Source: Apostichopus japonicus
Taxonomy: Eukaryota > Echinodermata > Holothuroidea > Aspidochirotida > Stichopodidae
Direction: 5' to 3'
DNA: 64,000 nucleotides
NCBI RefSeq assembly: GCF_037975245.1
Contig: NC_092572.1
Span: forward strand, 18,189,989-18,253,988
Shown: piece by piece, positions 26,781 to 37,581 of the stretch
Numbering within the stretch: position 1 is the first letter of the stretch
Layout of the letters: each line of letters opens with the position of its first letter
The notes under the pieces: generated by a model
Told to the model about the DNA's origin: nothing
Databases searched by the model: none
The model's input: only the letters and a program-made list of their open reading frames with translations
Translations under genes and position numbers: made by a program

Positions 26781-27179
26781 TAATATGGGACAATTCCTTA
26801 CCTTTTCTACATACAGTAACACAGACGATAACGACCATAAATATCACTACCGCTGTCACGACGAAAGCTACAACAATTACTAATCTCAAATCATCGAGGA
26901 AAGCAAATATTTCTTCATCCTTCGCTGTGGCGTCAGTGAGTGTGTCGGTGGTTTGAATGCATGGTGCTACAAGGAATTAATTATCGAAAAACAAGGTTCA
27001 AGTTGCTATTTCTTGTTGTCGCTTTGTTAACATTTTATTTATGTATGTTGCCATTCGGACTTGAGTACTAAGTGAGTACTAAATTAATGCATTTGGCATT
27101 CAACTTAACAAACCAAGTGCAAAAGGAAGAAAAAATTGGCCCTTGACATTCAGTCAGTTGATGTCACATGGGAAATACA

Positions 27180-27260
<81 letters not shown>

Positions 27261-29845
27261 CAGTTGACCTTATGAGTATACCTTATTCATTATTTGAAGT
27301 GAATAAAGCACAATATTAGAAGACCATTTGTGGTCAGTCATATCAAATTGGGCAAGGAAGCACTAGGCCTATAGCGTTCTGGTTAATATACAAAAAGGTT
27401 TCATACAAACGTTTACCTGAATTTAGATCAATAGAGCTGTCCTTAATGCCGAATATGTTACTTCCAACGACAGTGCATCTCACTGATAGTTTTGAACCAC
27501 AAGTATCGGTCGAAACCTCCATGTAAGCAATAGTATCAAAAGTATCCGTATCTGTATTATGCCGGACGGTAACATTGTAGAGGTCTTCATTTTCAGTGAT
27601 TATGCTGACGTTTACTTGAGGACGAGCACCAAGGACACTGCAAGATACATTGTGGTTGGTCTTTGCGTCAGAACTACAGTAGCAGGAATCACAAAGGGAC
27701 ACCACCAGACATTCTTGATGAGGCTTATCTGCGACGAAAAATTAACAAATAGTACCTTAAAGCTTCATTATGCATCAGTTATATCATTCAAATCAGCATT
27801 TATTTGTACGACGCTTAAGCGACCACAATATTGTTGGAGAAACCCGAAAGGGATTATTATACAACTTACACGTTGGCTGGCTTACAATTGAACATTTTAA
27901 CTCAAATGTGGTATCTATAATGATCAACACAAACTAACTGATTCTTAACTTTGGAATGTTGTTTGTTACCATTGTAAAGCAAGATAATCACACCATTAAT
28001 ATGTATTATTTATGCAAACTTCCCTGCCTGTAGAGACTATTTTTTTAATGATTCGGCGTTACAGTAACTTGTCGATGTAGAATGAGTTAATAATCAAGGT
28101 ACTCGTGACAATCCACAATGTAATATTTTAATATTTGAAGAAAATTTGCCTCAGTGTACGTTTTCATTCGTCATCAGACAAGATGCGATTTATATAAACC
28201 ATTTCTTTCATTCAGGGAAATACACTTACTTAAAAGTTCTAAGCGAACAAAAGCTTCTTCGTAGATTCCATCTTTGTCAAAACTTAAGAGCTTGTATAAA
28301 CCACAGCGCTCTTTCACTACGTCTTTGATCAACAAAGCTCCTGTCTCCGAAATGTCATAGTTTCCTTCTCCAGATTCTAGGATTACTTTCTGCTTGTTCT
28401 CAAGTTTTACAAGGGGACTTTCAAACGAGGTTTTCTCACTGTACCAGTATACATCACTGAAAAATCTTAGCTGACAATCTATAACGACATCTTGGCCAAA
28501 TGTGGCATACTCCTTCTCATTGCAATGTAGGCCATGTGCTGATAAAAAAGAATATTTTGCAAATGTTATAATATGATAGCGTCTTATATCATGGATTTGG
28601 AAGACATGTCAACGCCTAAAGCCAAATTTCATCATACAATAGCAGCCTTCTTCGATGCAGAAAAATCCTTCGACAGAATATGGCACGAGGGTCTACTACT
28701 CAAAACCAGAAAGTATCATTTCCCGGCCAAATTTACAAGATGGATTGCCAGATTCCTGTCTCATCGAATCATCAACTTCAAAATTGGTTAATCACTCTAC
28801 TCACTACTACAACTCACCAACGGTACGCCCCAAGGAAGCATCATCAGCCCCATCCTATGCATCCTGTACGTCGGCGACACTCCTCACCAAGACAACGCCT
28901 GCATCAAATTTAGCAATATGCTGATGAATTGGGCCAGCCACAACCAGACAACCCAATACACAACTGGTGTAACAACTGGAGAATGGAACTCAACCCAACC
29001 AAGTCACAGATTCTCCACATTGCCAATCACAACAGATAAAGGAGGCACCCACAAATTGAAATTGGTGGGGGTCAAAGTCATTTGAGCTCAAGATAAATTA
29101 ACACCTCAAAATTGAATCATGGATGAACTCATGATTGGTGTGTAGATTAAATCTGTGATGTCAAATGTTGTTTCCGGTCAACAAAAGCTTAAAAACCTTG
29201 CTCACTAGGTAATTCAGATACTGAAACTAAGTATGTGGTAAGTATACAAGAACTTTATTACAATTGAAGTTCAAAGTTCATTTGCCGTCAACATAGGTCT
29301 GAAAAATTTGTAAACATGAAACCAAGAAAGCTTTGATAATATTGAGGCATCATATGTAAGTCCATACTATGTGGATACACAACACTTTCGCTTTTTGCGG
29401 TCAAAGTTTATGTGAGATTGACATAGCTCAGTCTGAACACCTGTTTTTCAGGATGACACGTAACTTGGATGCACCTTATAGCTGTCTCATATGGATCCAC
29501 CCTCTTACGTACAAGAACCTTGTGTGGAGTTACATCAACGTTTTCATGTCAAATTTAGCGAGAAAACACCAGAGGGATGGGGGAGGGGATTTCTTCTGTT
29601 ATAAGCAATATATATTACAATCACTCATGTACAAAGTATTGTAAATCGGCTTTCTTGTTTATTAATAAATGATTTTTGATTGGATTAATGCTTTATGCAT
29701 TATAAAAACAATTTTTTCATTTGCTAACGAAATATACATATATTGAATTCTAATACATAACTAAGTTGAACAATGTTCAGTTAATCTCACCTAAACTTAG
29801 TATCATCGATACCTCTAGAGACAAAATAATCGTTGTTATTTCCAT
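18785..29845 (-). CDS. Ig-Ig-TM-NACHT receptor, copy B (complete, open)
   Basis: Minus-strand exons in order: 29791-29845 (signal peptide), 28230-28538 (Ig1), 27417-27728 (Ig2), 26802-26966 (transmembrane), 26493-26531 (juxtamembrane), 22526-24165 (NACHT), 20214-20389, 19901-19965 and 18785-18888 (stop). Every splice phase agrees; the total of 2865 nt encodes 954 residues. Ig1 spans about residues 19-121 and Ig2 about 122-225. One hydrophobic helix follows (LVIVVAFVVTAVVIFMVVIV, about 245-275), ending in a basic stop-transfer VCRK. The NACHT exon begins near residue 294: Walker A GHGKAT near 370, Walker B LLLDGLDE near 440, then WVTSRK. No LRRs are seen; about 110 residues of unknown fold follow. 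The predicted form is a plasma-membrane receptor with a cytoplasmic NACHT ATPase. The Walker A Thr/Ser is Ala here. The signal peptide is weak (18 residues), and extra exons in the long introns cannot be excluded. Confidence 0.75.
19901..20389 (-). CDS. Two post-NACHT exons of copy B (20214-20389 and 19901-19965)
   Basis: The exon at 20214-20389 encodes LHFDSISIGAECPLDFLL and onward; the one at 19901-19965 encodes RFLKSNVPAKVDC and onward. Copy C has both (37400-37581 and 37061-37125), and copy D has the second (63812-63876). Reading frame and splice phase are conserved, which argues that they are real exons. I do not recognise the fold; a diverged leucine-rich or beta-rich segment is possible. 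Confidence 0.6.
20390..22525 (-). other. Intron after the NACHT exon, copy B
   Basis: Much of this is homologous to 37582-39627 in copy C. A short TA/TG microsatellite lies at 20738-20780. One minus-strand ORF, 20807-21007, has protein-like composition (LFYDLDVEYSLEAISIAKCP) but no counterpart in copy C. It could be an extra exon or an insertion; I did not include it in the gene. Confidence 0.5.
22526..24165 (-). CDS. NACHT exon of Ig-NACHT copy B
   Basis: A single 1640-nt exon encodes about 547 residues. The start (HLQDRYQ...PLPWGEK...LIDELYT) resembles the lead-in of invertebrate NACHT proteins. The P-loop is DIGHGKAT, with Ala (codon 23927-23929) where Thr or Ser normally binds magnesium. 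Walker B is HLLLDGLDEIS, sensor 1 is LRLWVTSRKID, and an ILGFNADEIKTYV helix matches the NACHT-associated region. The remaining roughly 300 residues look alpha-helical and would include the winged-helix part. The exon begins in phase 1 after TTTCAAG and ends in phase 0 before GTAAGTTC. Confidence 0.88.
24166..26492 (-). other. Intron between juxtamembrane and NACHT exons, copy B
   Basis: Non-coding. It holds a short tandem array of ACTATATTGATATTGCCT-type units (about 24930-25115), much reduced in copy C near 42020. Blocks at 24300-24900 and 25830-26080 are shared with copy C. The splice phases on either side agree without any extra exon. Confidence 0.55.
24930..25115. repeat. Tandem repeat, unit about 18-20 bp (CTATATTGATATTGCCTA type)
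   Basis: About nine diverged units built around TATTGATATT separated by ACACAC or GCCTAC. Copy C retains about one unit at the equivalent place, so the array grew or shrank after duplication. Confidence 0.8.
26739..26778. repeat. (TA)n microsatellite
   Basis: A pure TA tract immediately 3' (minus strand) of the copy B transmembrane exon. It produces the spurious IYIY stretch in the plus-strand ORF there. Confidence 0.9.
26802..26966 (-). CDS. Transmembrane exon of Ig-NACHT copy B
   Basis: This 55-codon exon, phase 1 at both ends, encodes a short acidic/Thr-rich stalk (APCIQTTDTLTDAT) and a single long hydrophobic helix ending in VCRK. Its counterpart in copy C is 43230-43391. It places the two Ig domains outside the cell and the NACHT part inside. 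Confidence 0.8.
27182..27261. repeat. (TA)n microsatellite
   Basis: Two TA tracts separated by a single TG, in the intron between the Ig2 and transmembrane exons of copy B. Copy C has a matching but more complex TA/CA tract at 43655-43748. Confidence 0.9.
28565..29045 (+). pseudogene. LINE reverse-transcriptase fragment in intron 1 of copy B
   Basis: The plus strand encodes AAFFDAEKSFDRIWHEGLL, the motif-A region of a Jockey/CR1-like reverse transcriptase, continuing through FTRWIARFLSHRIINFKIG. After a stop and frame change comes the motif-B region (TNGTPQGSIISPILC in translation). Endonuclease and 3' parts are absent. It lies antisense to the host gene. The same fragment sits at 44945-45410 in copy C and is missing from copy A. 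Confidence 0.8.
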
Positions 29846-31215
29846 CCTTGCTTCTTCGATTGCTGTCAGTATAAAGCTGTAATGGAAAAAGATGGAAAAA
29901 GATCGCCCGTAATACATCGCTACAAGATACACATTTTGTCTTAATTTAATTTTTTTCAGTAAATAGTTATGAAGAATTTGATGATAACAAAACAGTTTGA
30001 TACAAACATCTCATGAAATGTTTTAATCATCACTAAAAATCACTAAAATTTAATGTGTTTATATTTTTATATACATATAAATATTCTAGTTATGAGACAT
30101 ATCCATAGACATAATGGCTATTAATTGTGTAGACTATTTAGGATGTGAAATGCAAGTACCATTTTTTCACTGTACATTTCTGTCAACTGCCTAGTGTACA
30201 TACTTCCATAAAGCAAGTTCAACGTTTACCTTGTGCACCATATTCACCAGGGGTACATCCCAGGTAATATAAACACGATCGACGGCAAAACATCAAGTTT
30301 TTATTCATTCGTTCTTATTTGTTTCTTTATAATTCTTGTTTAATTTAGACTTCCAATTACCCTTAGTTAAGTTGTTATAACGCCATTGGTGTTGATGGGA
30401 AACAGAACTGCAGTTCCCTGGTCGATCAGTGAATGAAATGGCGTTATAACAAAGTACTGCAGATACATAGGCCTACAATAAGTCGTCGGCCATTTTGTAT
30501 CGTTGACGGTCACACGATTACAATCGGTTACTGCAACTCATACCTTCATTTAAGGCATTTTAGGGAACAAGAATAACCAGTCTTATCGAACTTTGAGTCT
30601 TGTCAACACTATCGATTATATCATTATATCAATTCTAATAAATATGACGTGAATTATGATGAAAACAAGAAAATATTATTCGAGACTGCTGCTTACCTAA
30701 AAAATACCAGCCGTGATATTGTGACACGTATAGAGAAGCTATGCGTTGGGTAATGATATACTTACATCGACTTTAAGTACTAACGCTACTTATCTTTACC
30801 AACGTAGTGGTTACAAAGGTCGTTCGACTTAACTCTATTTGTTGTATTCTGAACATATGATTATCATTGAATATTAAATCTAGATCTAATGGGAGTGGTG
30901 TTCAAAGGTTGGTTTGTTGTTTGGTAATGATAATATTAATGTGTGACCTACATCTCAAAATTACACGAGCTGTAAGATCATGTGCCTTTTCTGTTTTCCC
31001 TTATAAGTAAGATGTTTTTCCCTTTTCGTTCTGTTTAAAGAATAACCGGTTGACAAAAAAAACAAAACGACCGAGTAACTTTCAAACTTAAGGTTAACCA
31101 TTCATAGATTTTAAAGAAGGAACAAACTTCTAGATTATTTTTTACTGCACATGTGGAAACGCTGTCGCATTTGTTATCTTGTACTAATCGACGATCTGTA
31201 AGTAAAGTAAAATGC
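29846..31215. other. Former divergent promoter region of unit B
   Basis: Homologous to 3092-4590 of unit A and 46238-47520 of unit C. The long TA tract is nearly gone, and about 80 bases around 30119 are deleted relative to A. The partner gene it would have served is no longer present downstream. Confidence 0.6.
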
Positions 31216-32068
31216 ACAAGTGGATTAGTTAATATGTGTCAGTATATTCTAAGATAATATTTTAGCATGTACCACAATCAATCATTGTATTGAAATGAAA
31301 TATTGCAACATGAGTTATACGAAGAAATACAAAGTCCAACACTATATATGGATATTTAATATCAATGAATTATACTACCTGTGAGGTTAATTTGATATTT
31401 ATAATCGTATCTACCCAGGGTCATAGCCTCATGGCTTATGCTAGAATAAAGCATGGAACTGAAGTGAAACTAACTAACGAGTACTACTTTTGTTAGGTAC
31501 CAACAACCAATGTATTCCTTTGCTTAACAAATACATGTAATTGACGATACCTCGTGCTCTTGAAGGGTTATTGATGTCTAACTTCCTTGTTTCGAATTCA
31601 AGTTGATTAATGTAATTGAAAGATAAATTAGGTTTTAATAGTAATATTCCATTCCAATGCACATTATAACCTTGGTGTCATAATTGACATATTTTTCTTC
31701 CCTTTGTATTTAATTCTCTTCATTTTTTGGCAAAAATGAAACCAAACTGACCTCGATGTCCCCAACTTCTGGCACTCTGGTGATTTCGGGTCACGACTTA
31801 CTTGCAACATCACTCTGGAAAAGCCAATGGATTCTAAATGTAGCCAGTTTTTACGATTAATGTAGAGAAAGTGTTGTAGCCTAACATCAAGAAAATATGT
31901 CCCCTTCATATAGCTGCATTTGTAAAACAAAAAAATCAGACTATACCTGTATATCTGTGGTATTTCCTTAATTTAACCCTCTTTCAGATGCTGAATTCTA
32001 TTGAGTTGAATATAGTTTTCTTTCAAAGATCGAACTGTATAATATAAGCTTACGCTACAATGTTCAGG
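31216..32068. other. Spacer of unit B beyond the kinase-gene deletion
   Basis: Sequence from about 31217 matches unit A from about 11110, downstream of the pseudokinase gene. The block at 31740-32060 is shared with unit C at 49095-49400. No exon is seen. Confidence 0.6.
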
Positions 32069-33415
32069 TGCGTATCCGGGGGGGGGGGCGTTGGGGGCGC
32101 GCGCCCCCCGGGTAAGAAATAGAGGAGAGGGGAAAAAAAGAAGAAAAAAGGAAAAAAGAGGGGAAAAAAAGAGGAGGAGGAGAGGAAGGGAGGGAAAAGA
32201 AAAAGAAGAAAGAGAGAAAAGGAGAAAAGAAGGGAGTAAAAGAAAACGCCAAGACACCGGGAAGAGAAAGAGGAACAGTGACATCATTACAGCGCTGATC
32301 ACTATTATAAACACATGGCAGGGTAGCCAGTGACGGATCGAGGATTTCGGAAGGGGCATGAGCCTCACCCTACCCCTTACACCGACCACTCCATTTTTGA
32401 CGTTTCCATTTATCCTCTCCCACGAATGTATCTATGTACTATATATGGTCTATCATAACGCGTGTGTGTGTATGGACGCCTTAAACAATTGTGCTATGTA
32501 ACCAACTGTGGCGGGTCCCGAACTCGACCGAGTCGTCGGGGAACATGACGCATTTCGGGAAGGAGGCGACCCCCCCCCGAGCATATTTGTTTATGATATC
32601 GCTAGTCATTTCAAAATAGAAAATGCTTAGATGCATCTTTCAAGACCTGGAAAGTGTAATTTCCAGCGATCTGGGAGCCATTTTCGGACAAAATTTTCTT
32701 GTACGCTTCGCGCCAAATCATAGTGGCGCTACGCTAAGATAGTTTGACTCTTCGCCCTTCCCTTGGCATATTCTTCGCTACGCGCCTGTTCGAATTTGTA
32801 AAGCAAACAGCAGATATCAAACTGCCGTCGTGTGTAGTCAAAGGCGTAGGGGCCCAATTTAATTTGGGTGCTGTAACGACTTGCCCGAAAAATATAACCT
32901 AAATTTTTCGTCAATAACATATACAAGCAACGGTTATTACATCGCAAGCCATCGTATACCATACGGTCCGTGAAAGTTGCGCAGTATACCGCGGGATGCT
33001 AATGTAAACGACGAAATGTCTTATGTAGATGGAGAAAAGCATGGAGGTCCAAATATGTCAAATTCTCTTTTACATTAGTAATGGCGAATTAGTCGGCCAA
33101 GCATAGAACTTTATTGTAATTATCAAGGACATATTTTGTAAACTATTCATTTCCTTTAGCTACATCATTGAAATTTATTTTTCTTTCAGTAGGTGCCCGA
33201 AAAATTCAAAGTATATTGCCCGAATTTTCAGAAAAAAAATATTTGGTTGGGGTGGGGGGCTGCAGACACCCCGCCTCCTACGCCTATGTGTGTAGTGTTC
33301 GGTGTCGGAAATACCTGCTATTTTTTCATTTCCTTTAACCAAGTTTTATAATAGCCGTTATAAGAGGTTTTAATATTTCTACACCAATAAATTAATGTGT
33401 CTTTGAAGAAAAGTC
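32069..33415. mobile_element. GC-rich composite insertion, probably hAT-like elements
   Basis: Homology with units A and C stops after CTACAATGTT (near 32068) and resumes near 33420. The insert begins CAGGTGCGTATCCGG with a G-run and ends CCTCCTACGCCTATG, whose complement is CATAGGCGTAGGAGG, an imperfect inverted terminus. A second element-like start, CAGTGACGGATCGAGGATT, occurs at 32329. A strongly purine-rich stretch lies at 32110-32240. No transposase is recognisable and I found no clean target duplication. Confidence 0.5.
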
Positions 33416-34577
33416 ACCCAGGATAGTGGAGTAACCGGCGGGGTGGGGTTCCCAGTCAAATGTCTCGCTCGCCCCAACCCCTCAGCCCAATGACATTGGT
33501 ATTCCACAGAAACTTTCAAAATTAATTAACATAAACTTGTCCAATCTTTTTGTGGGTACATGCACCAATCAAATCATGTATCTTATCCTCCACATTACAT
33601 ATTGCATTAATACTTATCAGCTTTATTACAGCTTAACTACAGCTCATCGTCACACTATAGAATCGCAGTAGCCTAAATGAGAATATCACTGGATGAGAAA
33701 TAATCAGGTTGATAAGAAAATTATCATTTTGACAACAATAATGTGAAATAGTGACAAACACGTTTAAAGTCTTATAAGCTAAATATCAACGTTAAATCTT
33801 GTACATTATAACAACCTTTGTAAGATTTCAAAAATGACTGAAAAAGACTTGTAATTTTATAATGATCACTTTGATAAACCTTGTGCAATGTGCTAAAGTT
33901 ACATGGTCTTGCAAGGAAAATGGAATTTTTGACAAAAATTACTGTGAGTGTTAATAGTAACAGCTGTATGAATCTATTCAAACTTTTAACTATGAATAAA
34001 CATCTCATCTCATCTATCCAACATGAATGATGTTATGACTAACAATGTATACAGTGTGAATGCAGGCATACTGCGTGAAACATAGCAATACCATCCACAT
34101 TTATATAATTTCATGTTTTCCTCGGTTTATACTTAAGACATTATTATCGGTGTCGGCATATTTCAGTCATGCATAATTTTGTCATATGATTGATGCAAAA
34201 ATATTATATTCTTGCAAGTGATATAGACTAAAACCTAAATGTAACTTATGTTCAAGTTATATATTCAAACACCACCAGCTAACGTATGATTAGGTATGAT
34301 ATTAATTTAAAGTATCCTTAGACACTTTAAGTTTGAATAATATTCATCACGATTGTTCACAGGTCGCCAGCAAAGAATACAGTCAATCGATATATCCCCG
34401 GGGTTTTGTTTAACACGCATCTTTCTGGTTTTAATGAGTCTTTTCTGGTTTTGTCTCACTGCCATCCAAATGATTGTACAACTTAAGTCGGGAAAGAATT
34501 ATTATGTTATTATTGGGAACTGATTGTTTTATTGTTCATTTCCTGTTGAAATGCCCGATATGGTTCACCAGTAACCC
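33416..34577. other. Spacer of unit B homologous to units A and C
   Basis: Bases 33420-34060 correspond to 13700-14320. After a jump near 34085, 34090-34577 corresponds to 17510-18055. The minisatellite arrays of unit A (14330-16540) are absent here, so roughly 3 kb was lost or never gained. Confidence 0.55.
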
Positions 34578-34932
34578 CAGTGGCGTAAGAAGGTACTTTT
34601 GAGTGGGGGGCTAAAGACTGATGGCCGGCCTGGGGGAGGGGTGTAAGGGGAGGGGGTGTCCCTTTGGAAATTTTTTGCATTTCCAGGTGGCCTCAGATGC
34701 AATTTGGTGCAATATAGCACACTTCAACTCCCACTCCATTTTCGTAAAGAATTTTGCATTTTCACCTGGCCTTAAATGCAATTTGGTGCTCCAAATGAGA
34801 TTTTTTTCTCATTTGGAAATGAAAAAGGGGTTTTCTGACTTGCGGAGCGGGGGGGGCGGAATGATACTTCCGCCCCCCCATATTTTTCACTGGGGGGCTG
34901 GCGCCCCCAGCCCCCCGGTTCCTACGCCCTTG
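34578..34932. mobile_element. Non-autonomous hAT-type element (MITE) with 8-bp target duplication
   Basis: The 8-bp sequence AGTAACCC stands on both sides (34570-34577 and 34933-34940). The element starts CAGTGGCGTAAGAA and ends TTCCTACGCCCTTG, giving imperfect inverted termini of CA..GGCGTA.GAA type. Termini beginning CAGTGG and 8-bp duplications are typical of the hAT superfamily. It is G-rich and has no transposase. Unit A (18050) and unit C (61614) have the uninterrupted AGTAACCCGTT site. Confidence 0.85.
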
Positions 34933-34940
34933 AGTAACCC

Positions 34941-35673
34941 GTTATCGAGATGGGGGCATTCCACATCACTCCATATATTTAGACGGGTCTTCTTGCAATC
35001 ATTTACCTAACAGCTGAAAGAACTTTCCTGAAAGATAAAAGAAATCAATAAATGTATGCCATCATGCTTTCTCGTGAGTCAACTAGGTCCTTAATTTCAG
35101 CTTACACGAGGTGACACTGTATTCTATATGCTATTAAAAATGACAACTCCGTTTAAGGAGTTCGTTCACCTAGGTACCATCATATCAAGTACTGATATAT
35201 TTCTATTAATATTATCCAATGTTTGCATCAAAACATTGTATGTTCATATGACATGATAAAATATGGAAGTCACAATCAATATCAGATGAATTAATATTTT
35301 AAATTAAAACAGCGAGAATTGTAGGTATCTCGTGTAAGATATATCCTATTGCAATAACTCCAAGTAACACTTTGTATCACATATGCAATGGTGTCATTAG
35401 TTTAAATTATGTTTCCGATGCCTCAAACCTACGACAAGGATAAGGAAAGACAATCACCATTCAGTTATATTTGCAGTCCAGTTGAATAAGTTGTACAGAG
35501 CTAATATGTAATGCGCACGCTTATATCCATTTACTTAAATGAAGGGAGTAGACATGAACTAAAAACTCTTTTTGTGCGTATTAGATTTACCTTCATGACC
35601 TCAATCCCTCATTCTACTCTGATTTTCGTGCGGTATAGAATATCATATAAAAAGGTTACCCACGTATTTACCC
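34941..35673. other. Spacer 3' to Ig-NACHT copy C
   Basis: Homologous to 18054-18784 and 61620-62660. It probably contains the 3' UTR of copy C on the minus strand. I see no separate gene. Confidence 0.55.
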
Positions 35674-37581
35674 TTAAGCAACAGCTGTAATGGTAGGTTT
35701 CATCCAAGTCCCGCTTACGATGTCCAAAATTTGGTCGTTTCCTCTTTGGCTCCCGTCAGCATTATATGTAACTGAAACACAACATCGATCGACAACATGT
35801 TCGCATTTGATATCACTTATTAGCCTAGCTTTTCTACCTTTCAAAGTCGGTAAATGTAGCATCTATAGCCATAATAGTAGGCCTCACTCTTGTAACTACA
35901 TTTAGATAATTAATAAAGATTGGTGGAAATACATCATATGTTACCTGTACATTGTTTCATATCATATATATTTGTTTTACAATACGAAATTGCACGTATA
36001 TTTCCATCTTACATGTCAATAACACGTCACGCTGTTATGTGTTTACAGTATGAACTGCTCTAGCAGCCTAATTGGTCGTACGGGTGTGTCTAAACCACCG
36101 ATGAACTTTGACGCTCAACGCGCTTCCATACATATGTACGTACATCGGTAATGTGCATATTGGCCACAGTATATATACAAAGGCAAATATTCACATACAT
36201 TCTCCAAATATGACATCAGACATGGTGGCCTGATATTATAAACCTTGCACCCGATGCGATGTCTAAGTCACTCTTTTAATCGTAGACAAAATGGACAATG
36301 ATCTAATAAAAGTAAGATACATTCAAATGTAAAGATACTTTCAAAAGTACTTTACATATCTACTGCATAATGAAATGAGTTTACATGCTGGTTGGAGAAT
36401 AACGACGCGTGCATTGTTCGCATACACGCACAGTGTATGCACATTTTATACGCCATTACTTGCGTTGTGTATTACATTAAAATCTTCATCGAGAAAATCC
36501 CCCAGGCCCTATGATCTTTCAGTAGGTTTAATCTTCAACTAGATTTTAATTTTAAAGATAATAATAAGACAGCAACATGAAAACGAAAGTTATTTATAAC
36601 AAATCTTATAAGTACTAGTGCCCGATGGACAGCTATTAAGTCTTGTCTTTGGTATTTTCCTGAAATTAGACTTCCTACTCAGCTGGTAAGAAAACGAAAG
36701 GCTCCAATTATTATAAAAATGATGTAGTTATAAATATGGGTCTCATAAACAATCCTGAAACATGATGGACAATCTTTATCTAGTGTCTGTGTGGAAAGTG
36801 ATTAAGAAAGAAGTCGTTTTTTAAATAATATTTTCGGACAAACAAATCCCATGTTATTGACAAATAAAATTAGAATTTTTACATGAAATGATTAACTCGT
36901 AATTGAAATTGTTGATGATTAAATTAGTTAAGTTCTTTTTAAACTTAGTCGTCCATTTGAAGTGGAATGTATCCGTTAATCAGTAATTGTTGACACACAA
37001 TATTGAACATCACTTACCGTTATAAACACAGGATTAAAGTTACGTAACTGTTAAACTTACTTGTGATATTGCATTTGCTTATCCATTCGGGGTCAATATT
37101 TGCAGGAACATTGCCTTTCAAAAATCTGCAAAAATGAATAATTAATAGCACAAAGAAAATTCGGTTGGTTTAAAGTTAGGAATGCTAGCTTTCTTATCTC
37201 CTTGGCAAATTACAAATAACATTTAAGTTAGTCATATTACCTTGGCAAATTACAAAATAATATTTACGTTAGTCATACTATGTAGCCACAAAGTAAGACA
37301 CACGTTACCTCAAAACTGTTCATAGTTGTTGTTGTCAATACATTCATTTGTCTTAACCAAAACTGAAGGAAGCCTTATGATAAAGATATTTTATCTTACC
37401 TAATCCGATTGGTGAGATTTGTGCTCATCGCCCACAAAATAATGTTCTCGACCGTATGACTATTTTCTTTATTGTCGTAGGAGAGATTACGCAATTCAAC
37501 GGTGTCGACCATAGGCAACGTCAGTGACAGCAGGAAACCTAATGGGCACTCTGCACCAATAGATATTGAGTCAAAATGTAG

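Noticed and set aside
27559-27891. Plus-strand ORFs of 110 codons conserved at 27559 and 43925
   Set aside because: They are antisense shadows of the conserved Ig2 exons of copies B and C.
32064-32389. Overlapping ORFs rich in Phe/Ser/Leu or Lys/Arg/Glu
   Set aside because: They come from the purine-rich low-complexity tract of an inserted element.
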